Positions 45,887 to 54,354 of a stretch of DNA of 64,000 nucleotides are shown piece by piece. The translations under genes were made by a program, and so were the position numbers. The notes under the pieces were generated by a model that saw nothing but the letters and a program-made list of their open reading frames with translations, was not told the origin of the DNA and did not search any database. The stretch spans positions 1-64,000 of the forward strand of contig JBDHDH010000009.1 in the NCBI GenBank assembly GCA_039591615.1, written 5' to 3'. The number at the start of each line of letters is the position of its first letter. The first letter of the stretch is position 1. The DNA is from JBDHDH01 sp039591615. GTDB taxonomy: Bacteria; Gemmatimonadota; Gemmatimonadetes; Gemmatimonadales; GWC2-71-9.

Positions 45887-46138
45887 CTAGACGCTCGGCG
45901 GCCTTCGAGGCGATCGCCACCGCCGGGTACGGGCGCTGGCGAGCTCGAGACACGCTGGACAGTCGACGCTCCCGAGCTGAGACTCCGTGACGACGTCGTA
46001 GGGGATCACGGCATCATCGCCCAGGCCGATGGGCCGCTCGCACAGCGTCCACTGCCGCTCCTTGCCCGGCTCCGAGTGCGACAGGTGGACGGCGAAGTGA
46101 GGATGGGGCGGTGCTCGAGTGTACGACGTTTCGACCAT
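45887..46138 (-). CDS. Small protein with Cys pair, unknown function
   Basis: 83 residues from the ATG at 46136-46138 with GGAG 11 bases upstream; the frame continues to 46249 with less protein-like sequence. Core: HFAVHLSHSEPG, RQWTLCERPIG, DVVTESQLGSVDCPACLELA. A Cys in WTLCER and the later CPAC could form a zinc site. Divergent from the hot-dog gene. No family name. Confidence 0.5.
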   Translation of the reverse strand: MVETSYTRAPPHPHFAVHLSHSEPGKERQWTLCERPIGLGDDAVIPYDVVTESQLGSVDCPACLELASARTRRWRSPRRPPSV

Positions 46139-46234
46139 CGTGCTGCTGCTCCAGCAGTCGCAACCGGCAACATACTCCCGGACGTCGGGGCTGGTAAGAG
46201 TGGGGCGCTGTTCCGCCTGGTTTGCCAGCGTCGT

Positions 46235-46240
46235 TATACT
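46235..46240 (+). promoter_or_regulatory. Candidate -10 box for the hot-dog gene
   Basis: TATACT 39 bases before the GTG start at 46279, in AT-poorer surroundings. The -35 region (TTCCGC, 18 bases upstream) is a weak match, so the assignment is tentative. Confidence 0.3.
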
Positions 46241-46278
46241 GTGAGCCATCCTGTGTCCGCCATGCCGGAGGTGACGAG

Positions 46279-46779
46279 GTGGCTCGGAACATCCCCGGAC
46301 CGTTCGACGAGTCTCAGATCCAACAGTTCCTCCGGACGTTCCTCTATCGTGAAGAGATCTTTCTCCCGGACGAGATCATCCTGCTCGACGACGAAAATCG
46401 GGAAGTCGTCGCGCGCATCGACACGACGCGAGAATTCCCCTACGTCAGACATCAGCGAGTCGGGCCAGGTCATCCAGCTCATTTGTCGGTCGCGGAGCTG
46501 ATCATGGCGACCGCCCACATGGGATCACTCCATGGATGGTTCTTCTATGGCCTGCGATGGGACCAGGGATGGGTTGGGTTCGGGAACCGGATCCACCGTG
46601 CAGACTTCAAGTCACTGGCACTGATTGGCCCGCCCTTGGACCTGCGCTCGCGGGAGACGGCCCGCCGTGTGGGGGCACGCCGCATCGTGGTGCGGTTCGA
46701 ATTCGACTTTCGCCAAGAGGGTAGGCCGGTGTATTACGGAGATCAGACTGCAATGTTCGTGAAAGACGACCCAGGCTAG
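46279..46779 (+). CDS. Hot-dog fold protein, FabZ-like dehydratase family
   Basis: 166 residues from the GTG at 46279 (GGAGG seven bases upstream). It has the layout of 3-hydroxyacyl-ACP dehydratases: an N-terminal segment, FLPDEIILLDDEN, VRHQRVGPGHPAHLSVAELI as the hot-dog helix region (parts VRHQRVGPGH and LSVAELIMATAHMG), and C-terminal strands. The usual catalytic His-Phe-P pattern (H-F-P-x-x-P-x-x-P-G) is not clear here, so it may bind rather than dehydrate acyl groups. 77 bases upstream of the Rieske-ThDP fusion and probably in the same operon. Confidence 0.65.
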   Translation: MARNIPGPFDESQIQQFLRTFLYREEIFLPDEIILLDDENREVVARIDTTREFPYVRHQRVGPGHPAHLSVAELIMATAHMGSLHGWFFYGLRWDQGWVGFGNRIHRADFKSLALIGPPLDLRSRETARRVGARRIVVRFEFDFRQEGRPVYYGDQTAMFVKDDPG

Positions 46780-46856
46780 CCACGCGCTCACAATTCGCGA
46801 CATGGCTCGGGGCCGTCCTCCTACACACAGGATCTTCCGTTCTAGGAGAACGCCCG

Positions 46857-48842
46857 ATGGCATCAGAGCCCTCGATCACCACCCTCGACGCCCACCGCTG
46901 GTTCCGGGCACTGCAGCTCGACGAACTCCCGGAAGGTCGGGTCAAGCCCGTTACCTGCGGCCATCAGACGGTCTGCATGACCCACTTCGAGGGTGCGTAT
47001 CACGCTCTCGACAATGCCTGTCCCCATCAGGGCGGTCCGCTGGGGGAAGGCTCAATCGAGAAGGGATGGCTGCGGTGCCCATGGCACGGTTGGGATTTCC
47101 ACCCCGCCACGGGGTTGCCGCCGGGAGGTTTCGCCGACGGCGTCGCCACTTTCCCGGTGGAGGTCCGGGACGACGGCATCTACGTCGGTTTCCCGCCCGA
47201 GGCACCACACGTGCGGACCGTGAGCGATGTGATGGCCGAGACCATGGTCCGCTGGGGGGTCCGGACCGTCTGGGGCATGGTGGGGCACTCCAATCTCGGG
47301 TTCGCCGACGCGCTGCGCCGTCAGGCCCAGGCTGGCAACCTTCGCTATTTCGGGATCCGCCATGAAGGCGCGGCGTCCTTTGCAGCATCGGCATACGGGA
47401 AGTTGACGGGCCGGCCAGCGGCCTGCTTCGCCATCGCCGGACCCGGTGCGACGAACTTGCTCACGGGGCTGTGGGACGCCAACGTGGACCGCTCACCGGT
47501 GCTGGCGGTAACCGGCCAGGTGGACACGCAGGTTCTCGGACCCGGCGCGTTTCAGGAAGTTGATCTGCAGGCCGCCTTCGGCAAAGTGGCGCAGTGGGCT
47601 CAGCCGGTGCTGCACTCGAGCAAGCACGCGGAACTCGTTACCCTCGCCGTGAAGAGCGCCATCCTGAACCGCGGTGTCTCCCACTTGATCTTCCCCAACG
47701 AGGTCCAGACCCTGCCAGCGGCGGACGGCGCAATGCCGGGACGCCCGGACGGACGGATTTCACGCCGGGAGATCGCACCACCCGAGCCGGCAGTCGACGC
47801 GGCCGCGACCATGCTCCGCGACTCCCAACGACCCGTCATCATCGTGGGGCACGGAGCCCGTTTCCACATGCCGGCCGTCATCGCGCTGGCAGAATCGCTG
47901 AATGCGCCGGTGCTCACCACGTTCAAGGGAAAAGGACTGATCTCCGATCGGCATCCACTCGCGGGAGGCGTCTTGGGCCGCAGCGGGACCCCCATCGCGT
48001 CGTGGTTCATGAACGAATCCGACTGTCTCCTCGTGCTCGGCGCCAGCTTCAGCAATCACACGGGGATCACACCCAAGAAACCGACCATCCAAGTGGACTT
48101 CGATGCCATGATGCTCGGGAAGTTCCATTCGGTGGACGTACCCGTGTGGGGAGAGATCGGCGTCACGGTGGGTCGCCTCAGCGAGCACCTGCGGAACCCG
48201 ACCACCACCGATCAGCGACCCGAGGTCGCCGAGCGCTGGGCGATTTGGCGCCGCGAAAAGGAGCGCCGGCTCGGCGAGAATCGTGGTCAGGGCGTCAACT
48301 CCGCCTCGATCTTCGCCGCCATGACGCGCTGCGTGCCCGACGACGCAATCATTGCCGTAGACGTGGGAAACAACACGTACTCGTTCGGCCGCTACTTCGA
48401 GTGCACCCGACAAGCGGTTCTCATGTCGGGCTACCTCGGGTCCATCGGCTTCGGCTACCCCGCAGCCCTCGGCGCCTGGGCGGCGACCCAGGAAGACGAC
48501 CCGCGATTTCGCGACCGTCCCGTGGTCGCGGTGACCGGCGACGGCGGATTCGGCCAGTACATGGGAGAGATCACCACCGCGGTGAAGTACGGCATGAACA
48601 TCACCCACGTGCTCCTGAACAATCACGAGCTTGGCAAGATTTCCAAGGAGCAGCGGGCTGGCCGGTGGGACGTATGGGAAACCGGGCTCCACAATCCCAA
48701 CTTCGCGGAGTACGCGGAGCTGTGCGGGGCCCTGGGGATCCGGGTAACCGATGTATCACAGCTTGATGAGGCGTTGGGCCGCGGGCTGGAGCATCGCGGG
48801 CCGAGTCTCATCGAAGTGATAGCCGACTCTCAACTGATCTGA
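46857..48842 (+). CDS. Fusion: N-terminal Rieske [2Fe-2S] domain + ThDP-dependent enzyme
   Basis: 661 residues; AGGAGA eight bases before the ATG. Residues about 12-110 form a Rieske ferredoxin: CPHQGGPLGEG (about 55) and CPWHGWDFHP (about 73) supply the two Cys and two His ligands. Residues about 120-661 are a complete pyruvate-oxidase/acetolactate-synthase-type enzyme: catalytic Glu in RHEGAASFAASAYG (about 169), IAGPGATNLLTG, and the ThDP/Mg motif GDGGFGQYMGE...LNNHELGK (about 560-590). Pyruvate oxidases pass electrons to FAD or quinone; an attached Rieske centre suggests decarboxylation coupled to one-electron transfer. I know of no characterised enzyme with this fusion. The next gene starts 5 bases after the stop. 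Confidence 0.92.
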   Translation: MASEPSITTLDAHRWFRALQLDELPEGRVKPVTCGHQTVCMTHFEGAYHALDNACPHQGGPLGEGSIEKGWLRCPWHGWDFHPATGLPPGGFADGVATFPVEVRDDGIYVGFPPEAPHVRTVSDVMAETMVRWGVRTVWGMVGHSNLGFADALRRQAQAGNLRYFGIRHEGAASFAASAYGKLTGRPAACFAIAGPGATNLLTGLWDANVDRSPVLAVTGQVDTQVLGPGAFQEVDLQAAFGKVAQWAQPVLHSSKHAELVTLAVKSAILNRGVSHLIFPNEVQTLPAADGAMPGRPDGRISRREIAPPEPAVDAAATMLRDSQRPVIIVGHGARFHMPAVIALAESLNAPVLTTFKGKGLISDRHPLAGGVLGRSGTPIASWFMNESDCLLVLGASFSNHTGITPKKPTIQVDFDAMMLGKFHSVDVPVWGEIGVTVGRLSEHLRNPTTTDQRPEVAERWAIWRREKERRLGENRGQGVNSASIFAAMTRCVPDDAIIAVDVGNNTYSFGRYFECTRQAVLMSGYLGSIGFGYPAALGAWAATQEDDPRFRDRPVVAVTGDGGFGQYMGEITTAVKYGMNITHVLLNNHELGKISKEQRAGRWDVWETGLHNPNFAEYAELCGALGIRVTDVSQLDEALGRGLEHRGPSLIEVIADSQLI

Positions 48843-48847
48843 CCGAC

Positions 48848-49705
48848 ATGTCGATACCAAACTGGCAGCGCCTTGGGGCTCACGCACCCGACGCTCTCGT
48901 GTCCGAGCGATTGCAGTTACACTGGGCGGCGCAGATCGTCGGGGCGATCCCTTACAGCTACCTGCCCCCAGCGCCGGACGACAGTCACAACAGTCTCACT
49001 TGGTCCACAAGAGACGCGGCGATGGTGACACAATCAATCGGGAAGGACCGGCACCTGCGGATCGCGCTCAGCGTGGCTGATCTGGGACTCATGATCCAGG
49101 ACGGCGAGGGGAAATTACTCGCAGCGCTCCCGCTCCACGGACGCAGGATGGAGGACGGGATCTCATGGCTGGCAGAGACGGTAGCTTGCCATGTCGATGT
49201 CGCTCCCGTCGTTCCCCTGCACCGCCGCAACCTCCACCTCCCCACGCACCCAGTCGCCTCGGGTAAGACGTTCGACGCCGGCGATCTCAGCGGCCTCTCG
49301 GAGCTGGCCCGATGGTACGGGAACGCCCTTTCCGCGTTGTCCACGATTCGCACTCGGGAGCGGCGGGCAACGCCGGCTCGGATCTGGCCCCACCACTTCG
49401 ATATTGCCGCGCTGATCGTCCTCGATGCCGCCGGGGGGAGCCAGGAGAGCCGGACCGTCGGACTGGGGATGGTTCCAGGCGACGCCGACTATGCGGAACC
49501 CTACTTCTACGTCACGCCCTATCCGCGGCCGGTGGTCGAGAAGTTCCCTGAACTGTCGGGCGGCGGTACCTGGCACACCGAGGGATGGTTCGGTGCCGTG
49601 CTTCTGGGCAGTCGGATCGTCGCCGAAGCCGGGCAAGCAGCTCAAGCGACACAGGTCGAGAGGTTTCTCGACACGGCGATCGCCGCGGCGCTGAGCTTGC
49701 TCTGA
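48848..49705 (+). CDS. Protein of unknown function coupled to the Rieske-ThDP gene
   Basis: 285 residues, starting 5 bases after the fusion gene, so almost certainly co-translated. Distinct motifs: LHWAAQIVGAIPYSYLPP (N-part), ARIWPHHFDIAALIVLD, DADYAEPYFYVTPYP and GGGTWHTEGWFGAVLL. No signal peptide or membrane helix. The layout (an N-terminal LHWAxQ segment and a late WPxHFD motif) reminds me loosely of DUF5996 but I would not assign it. It could be a partner or substrate-side enzyme of the fusion protein. Confidence 0.75.
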   Translation: MSIPNWQRLGAHAPDALVSERLQLHWAAQIVGAIPYSYLPPAPDDSHNSLTWSTRDAAMVTQSIGKDRHLRIALSVADLGLMIQDGEGKLLAALPLHGRRMEDGISWLAETVACHVDVAPVVPLHRRNLHLPTHPVASGKTFDAGDLSGLSELARWYGNALSALSTIRTRERRATPARIWPHHFDIAALIVLDAAGGSQESRTVGLGMVPGDADYAEPYFYVTPYPRPVVEKFPELSGGGTWHTEGWFGAVLLGSRIVAEAGQAAQATQVERFLDTAIAAALSLL

Positions 49706-49752
49706 GACCGCCGGCAGGCGCCACCACAAGCGTCGCTCATGAGGACTTGGCC

Positions 49753-50049
49753 ATGATATGGGATCGCTGGGATGACGCGATGGACGACATCCGGGACGAG
49801 CGGTACGAGCTGAACCGCGAGATCCAGGAACTCGAAGGACGACTGCGCGAACTGGGCGTGTCCGTCCCTCCGGACGACGGTGCGCTGCCGGCGTCACCTG
49901 ACTCGGATGACGCTACCTCCTGGGCCGATCGCGCGTACAGTGAGGGGTACGGCGAACTCCTGTCTCGACGCGCTCGGTTGGCCAAACTGCGGCGAGCGCT
50001 GAAGCATCACGAAGAGAAGGGACCCTCGCACCCACACGAGGACGACTGA
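49753..50049 (+). CDS. Small charged coiled-coil protein
   Basis: 98 residues from the ATG at 49753 (GAGGA seven bases upstream). Acidic N-terminal helix (DRWDDAMDDIRDERYELNREIQELEGRLREL, parts RYELNREIQELEGRLREL), Pro/Ser-rich middle, then a basic helix (RRARLAKLRRALKHHEEK). Predicted coiled coil and cytoplasmic. It lies 48 bases after the previous gene and may end the same operon. Function unknown. Confidence 0.6.
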   Translation: MIWDRWDDAMDDIRDERYELNREIQELEGRLRELGVSVPPDDGALPASPDSDDATSWADRAYSEGYGELLSRRARLAKLRRALKHHEEKGPSHPHEDD

Positions 50050-50203
50050 CTGCAAGCGTCCCCGAGCGGTCTCCGGCGAACACACCGCGAGATGGGACCG
50101 TGGCCGGGTAAGGTCAACGACTCCCAAGCAACGGTGGAGTTTCCCTCACGTGATTCCACCTCGATCGTCGACGTCGGGCGAGCCAAACGATCCGGGATGG
50201 GCA

Positions 50204-51442
50204 CTACCCCGCGGCGTTCAATGCGTCCGCCATCAGATCGATATCCGTTTCCGTGTTGTACACCGCCGGTGAAACCCGCACCCGGTCGTTCCCAACTGTC
50301 ACCACAACGTTCGCCGCTCGCAGCTGCTTCTCGAGGCTCGAGGTGTTCGCGGTCCTGAAGGTGATGATGGGAGACCGATCGACGTGGGGGGAGATGCACG
50401 TAAAGCGGTCGGGATGGAGTTGTTCCTTGAGCCGCTCGTTGAGGTGTACCGAGTGCGCGAGCGCTGCCTCGACGCCGATGCGCTGGATGAATTTCATGCC
50501 CTCGTACACCCCGCAATACCCCAAATAGCTCACGTGCCCCGGCTGATAGCGCCGGGCATCGACCCGGGGGTCGTAGACGAAATCCTCGTGTGCCGGATCG
50601 GGATGGTCGACCCATGGTCGATAATTGTAGTCCACGTGTCCAGGGAAGAGTCGGTCGGGGAGTGCCGTTCCCTGGAGCTCCTGCCGAACGTACAGGAAGC
50701 CTGCGCCGTGCACGCCGAAGAGCCACTTGTACCCGTTCGACGCCGCGAAATCGATCCCCAAGTCCCGCACATTGAACGGCACGATCCCGGTCGCCTGGAT
50801 GACGTCCGCGTAGACCAATGCCCCCTGCGCGTGCGCGATCGCTGCCAGCTCTCGGATGGGCTCGATTCTACCGGTGACGTTTGACACCAGCGTAACGGCC
50901 ACCAGGGCGGTCTGATCGTCGATCGCCGCTTCCATGGAGTCGATTGAGACGCTCCAATCTCGTCCCCTGACGATGCGCACGTCTGTCCCGGCCCGCTTGA
51001 GCCCAATCAGATTGTGTAGCGAGCCAGAAAAATGCATGTCGTTGGTCACAATGTTCCGGCGGTGACGCTTGGGCTCGAGTCCGTCGATCACGGTCTGCTC
51101 GCCGGCCTTGGTGCAGTGGACCAGCGCGATCTCGGATTCCCGGGCGCCGATGAGCCTTCCAAACTCGGCCCGAATGTTCGACAGCATCTCCCCAACGTAA
51201 TCCTCTCGTCCCTCGCCGGGCCCGAGGCGTTGGAACTCCATGTAGCGCTCGAGCCCAGTCTGAGCAAATCTGCCGAGGGGCGTACCGCCGGCCGCGTTGA
51301 CGAACGTCTCGTGTGTGAGCCGTGGAAAAGCACCCCGAACCTGGTCCTGCACCGGTACGGTGGGATGCGGGCGCGCTGCCAGGATCGCTGGAGCCCCCAA
51401 AGCACCACCGATTCCTGCGGCGACAAAATCGCGACGATCCAC
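50204..51442 (-). CDS. Tat-exported class V PLP aminotransferase (CefD/cysteine-desulfurase-like)
   Basis: 412 residues from the GTG at 51440-51442, preceded by GGGAGG. The N-terminus (DRRDFVAAGIGGALGAPAIL) is a twin-arginine signal. Class V features: NAAGGTPLG, HCTKAGEQTVIDGL, and the PLP Lys in NGYKWLFGVHGAGFLYVR. The nearest named relatives are isopenicillin-N-epimerase-like and selenocysteine-lyase-like proteins. Second exported PLP enzyme in the window (the other is at 35661). The cofactor would be loaded before Tat export. Substrate unknown. Confidence 0.9.
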   Translation of the reverse strand: MDRRDFVAAGIGGALGAPAILAARPHPTVPVQDQVRGAFPRLTHETFVNAAGGTPLGRFAQTGLERYMEFQRLGPGEGREDYVGEMLSNIRAEFGRLIGARESEIALVHCTKAGEQTVIDGLEPKRHRRNIVTNDMHFSGSLHNLIGLKRAGTDVRIVRGRDWSVSIDSMEAAIDDQTALVAVTLVSNVTGRIEPIRELAAIAHAQGALVYADVIQATGIVPFNVRDLGIDFAASNGYKWLFGVHGAGFLYVRQELQGTALPDRLFPGHVDYNYRPWVDHPDPAHEDFVYDPRVDARRYQPGHVSYLGYCGVYEGMKFIQRIGVEAALAHSVHLNERLKEQLHPDRFTCISPHVDRSPIITFRTANTSSLEKQLRAANVVVTVGNDRVRVSPAVYNTETDIDLMADALNAAG

Positions 51443-51689
51443 TTGGTCCTCCCGACTCGATGAAAGGCCTTGCGTCCAGATGACGTGTCTCAAGATGTCA
51501 GATCCCCTTCGGGATCGCGAGGTCCGAAGACGGTGAGGGACTCGGGCAGCTGATCGCGCACTTCCTTCTTGCGTTCGATCGGAGCGCAGCCGCATCTTGT
51601 TACGAGACCCGACCTGCAATCGGAAGATTGTCATTGCGTCAACGAGGCGCTGCGCCCGAAGTCACTACACGGAATGGAGATGCAGATTC

Positions 51690-51881
51690 GTGGTACAGAT
51701 CGATCTGACAACGGACGAGATCGAGGTCCTGCGAGACGTATTACAGAGCTATCTCTCCGATCTACGAATGGAAATCGCAGATACCGACCGGATGGACTTT
51801 CGAGAGATGCTGAAGGAGCGAAAGCGCATCCTCGTCAAGGTCCTCGACGCTCTGCCGACCACCACTGAGTCTCCGCAGTAA
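51690..51881 (+). CDS. Small helical protein of unknown function
   Basis: 63 residues from the GTG at 51690 (GGAGA 10 bases upstream). One long amphipathic helix pair: LTTDEIEVLRDVLQSYLSDL and DFREMLKERKRILVKVLDAL. Small proteins of this form recur in several phyla, usually beside unrelated genes. A 7-base inverted repeat (51872-51899) spans its stop codon and may end transcription. Confidence 0.65.
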   Translation: MVQIDLTTDEIEVLRDVLQSYLSDLRMEIADTDRMDFREMLKERKRILVKVLDALPTTTESPQ

Positions 51882-52069
51882 CCGCCGCCGATCTGCGGAT
51901 CGAGGACGCGCTTGGGAGTGCTGCGCCGCGCATGGTGAGGCTTGGCGGATATGTATACGCAACACGTCGTGACGAGGCAAAGGCGGCGCGATTCCTGTCT
52001 CGCAATCCTCCGCCCAACGCGAGACCCGAGCGCCCATAGCATGCCTCTTGATCCGCGCGAGGAGATTCC

Positions 52070-52522
52070 ATGTTCACCCTAGCGCTGTTTCTTCACGTGC
52101 TGGGCGCGACAGTATGGACCGGGGGTCATCTTGTCCTATCTCTGACCGTGTTGCCTCGGGCACTGCGCCGCCGGAACCCGGACCTCCTCCGTGAATTCGA
52201 GGCGAGGTTTGAGCGAATCGGGATTCCAGCACTCGCTATTCAGATCGTCACCGGAATTTGGCTGGCCTCCCGTCTGGTGCCGCAGGTTTCCGACTGGTTT
52301 TCCTTGGCGACCGTTTCAGCCACGAATGTCGCCGTCAAGCTGCTCCTGCTCTTGCTCACCGTGGCATTGGCGTTGCACGCGCGACTCCGCCTCATTCCCA
52401 ATCTGAACGAACGCACACTGCCCGTGCTCGCGGCGCACGTGATTGCCGTAACACTCTTAGCGGTGCTGTTCGTTTTGGTTGGTGTGGGCTTTCGAACTGG
52501 TGGGATCTTCCCAGCACCCTGA
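52070..52522 (+). CDS. CopD-like integral membrane protein
   Basis: 150 residues with AGGAG six bases upstream. Four membrane helices; LFLHVLGATVWTGGHLVLSL is the N-terminal signature of CopD-domain proteins (a His in the first helix, then WxGG), followed by FERIGIPALAIQIVTGIWL. CopD proteins are linked to copper or small-molecule passage and often to haem/redox proteins. It lies 128 bases upstream of the Rieske-GltS gene on the same strand. Confidence 0.8.
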   Translation: MFTLALFLHVLGATVWTGGHLVLSLTVLPRALRRRNPDLLREFEARFERIGIPALAIQIVTGIWLASRLVPQVSDWFSLATVSATNVAVKLLLLLLTVALALHARLRLIPNLNERTLPVLAAHVIAVTLLAVLFVLVGVGFRTGGIFPAP

Positions 52523-52649
52523 ATGAGCGCCGCCAGTCCGACCGCGGCCCCGATTCTCGAAATCATCGTGTCGGCGCGGCTCTCTCCCGACGCCCTGTAG
52601 CCGCTAACGTCCCCGACTCGCACAGCCGCCGCCGGCAGGAGAGGAAACC

Positions 52650-54269
52650 ATGAACAAAGTCAAAGTCGCGGATTGGCAGGACCTAGAAGACCGGAAGCCG
52701 ACATATGCCCTAGTTGCCGGCGTCGATCTGGTTCTGATCAGATATGGCGACGAAGTCTCGGTACTGTACGGGCGTTGCCTGCATCGCGGTGCGCTCCTCG
52801 CAGACGGCTACGTGCAGGGGCGCAATCTCATCTGCGGTGTGCATCAATGGGATTACCGCTATGACACGGGGATCAGCGAATACAACAACGCGGAGCGCTT
52901 GCACAAATTCAATTGCTGGCGGGAGGACGGGGCGCTCTGGGTGGATGAGGACGAGGTACAGACCTGGGAGCGCGTGAACCCGCAGCCCTATGACCGCGAG
53001 GCCTATCAGGGCAACTACCAGGATGTTCACGGGACACCGGAAGAACCGCACACGAAGCTGATTCACCAGCTCGCCCGCGAAGGACTGAAGCACGGAGGGC
53101 ACGGTCCCGTCTCCGCCATGGGCGTGCCCGCCCCGCAGCTTCCGCGATGGGATGACATTCAGATCGTCACGGCGCAACTGGCGACCGTCCCGCAGCTGGA
53201 CGATATCCCGGTGGGGACCGAGCTACTGTTGGGACGAAACGCGAAGAAACCCCTCCACATGGACATTCCCATATTCGTGTCCGACATGAGCTTCGGTGCG
53301 CTGTCCGAGGAAGCCAAGGTCGCCCTGGCAAGGGGAGCAGAGAGCGCAGGAACCGGCATCTGCTCGGGCGAGGGAGGAATGTTGCCCGAGGAGCAGGAAT
53401 CCAACAGCCGCTACCTGTACGAGTTGGCTTCTGCTCGCTTTGGATTCTCCTGGGACAAAGTCACCAAGGTGCAGGCGTTCCACTTCAAGGGCGGGCAGGG
53501 CGCCAAGACGGGAACAGGCGGACACCTTCCGGGAGCCAAGGTCAAGGGAAAGATCGCGGAGGTCCGTGGGCTCCAGGAGGGACGACCTGCCGTCTCACCA
53601 TCGCGTTTCCCCGAATGGACCTCGCCCAGTGACTTTCGCGAATTCGCCACCGAAGTCAGGGAGCGCACCGACGGAATCCCGGTCGGCTTCAAATTGTCGG
53701 CGCAACATGTCGAGCGTGATATCGACGGGGCCCTGGATGTTGGCGTGGATTACATCATCCTCGACGGGCGTGGAGGTGGGACGGGAGCTGCGCCAATCGT
53801 TTTCAAGGACAACATCTCGGTGCCGACGATTCCGGCCCTCGCGAGGGCTCGGCGACACCTCGACCGGTGTGAGGCGTCAACCGTAACGCTAATCATCACC
53901 GGTGGGCTGCGAACTCCGGGTGATTTCGCTAAGGCGCTTGCTCTGGGTGCGGACGGGATCGCCGTCTCGAACGCCGCAATCCAGGCCATCGGCTGCCTGG
54001 CCATGCGCGCATGCCACACGAACAACTGTCCGGTGGGCATTGCCACCCAAAAACCCCATCTCCGCGCCCGGCTCCCGGTGCAGGCGGCGGCCGAGCGGTT
54101 GGCGAGATTTCTCAAGTCGGCGGTGGACTTGATGTGCGTGCTGGCTCGCGCGTGCGGACACACCCACCTCGATCAGTTCACCATGGACGATCTCACCACC
54201 TGGGATCGTGAGATGGCACATCTCGCAGGGGTCGCATACGGCGGCGTGCGGGTGGATAGAACGAGGTGA
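52650..54269 (+). CDS. Fusion: N-terminal Rieske domain + glutamate-synthase-type FMN domain
   Basis: 539 residues. Residues about 5-105 form a Rieske-type domain: CLHRGALLADG (about 43) and CGVHQWDYRYD (about 62) give C-x-H and C-x2-H. From about 150 a GltS FMN-binding barrel follows: IFVSDMSFGALSEEAKVALARGA (parts SDMSFGALSEEAK, VALARGAESAGTG), SGEGGMLPEEQ, FHFKGGQGAKTGTGGHLPG, GGGTGAAP, and CHTNNCPVGIATQ whose Cys residues bind a 3Fe-4S cluster in GltS. The amidotransferase and GXGXG domains of true glutamate synthase are missing. Electron flow from the Rieske centre to FMN is the obvious inference. Confidence 0.92.
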   Translation: MNKVKVADWQDLEDRKPTYALVAGVDLVLIRYGDEVSVLYGRCLHRGALLADGYVQGRNLICGVHQWDYRYDTGISEYNNAERLHKFNCWREDGALWVDEDEVQTWERVNPQPYDREAYQGNYQDVHGTPEEPHTKLIHQLAREGLKHGGHGPVSAMGVPAPQLPRWDDIQIVTAQLATVPQLDDIPVGTELLLGRNAKKPLHMDIPIFVSDMSFGALSEEAKVALARGAESAGTGICSGEGGMLPEEQESNSRYLYELASARFGFSWDKVTKVQAFHFKGGQGAKTGTGGHLPGAKVKGKIAEVRGLQEGRPAVSPSRFPEWTSPSDFREFATEVRERTDGIPVGFKLSAQHVERDIDGALDVGVDYIILDGRGGGTGAAPIVFKDNISVPTIPALARARRHLDRCEASTVTLIITGGLRTPGDFAKALALGADGIAVSNAAIQAIGCLAMRACHTNNCPVGIATQKPHLRARLPVQAAAERLARFLKSAVDLMCVLARACGHTHLDQFTMDDLTTWDREMAHLAGVAYGGVRVDRTR

Positions 54270-54303
54270 TGTCCGTGTGAGGCGGCGGGCGCTTCATCAT
54301 TTC

Positions 54304-54332
54304 TTCACGCTCGCTTGCGACTCTGTTATAGC
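54304..54332 (+). promoter_or_regulatory. Candidate sigma-70 promoter for the small coiled-coil gene
   Basis: TTCACG (54304-54309) and TATAGC (54327-54332) with a 17-base spacer, 23 bases before the ATG at 54355. Both hexamers match the consensus at four of six positions. Confidence 0.4.
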
Positions 54333-54354
54333 ACCGCAGCCATCGTTTGAGCCC

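Noticed and set aside
52650..54269. Annotation as glutamate synthase large subunit
   Set aside because: The glutaminase domain and the C-terminal GXGXG domain are absent and a Rieske domain is fused instead, so only the FMN domain can be claimed.
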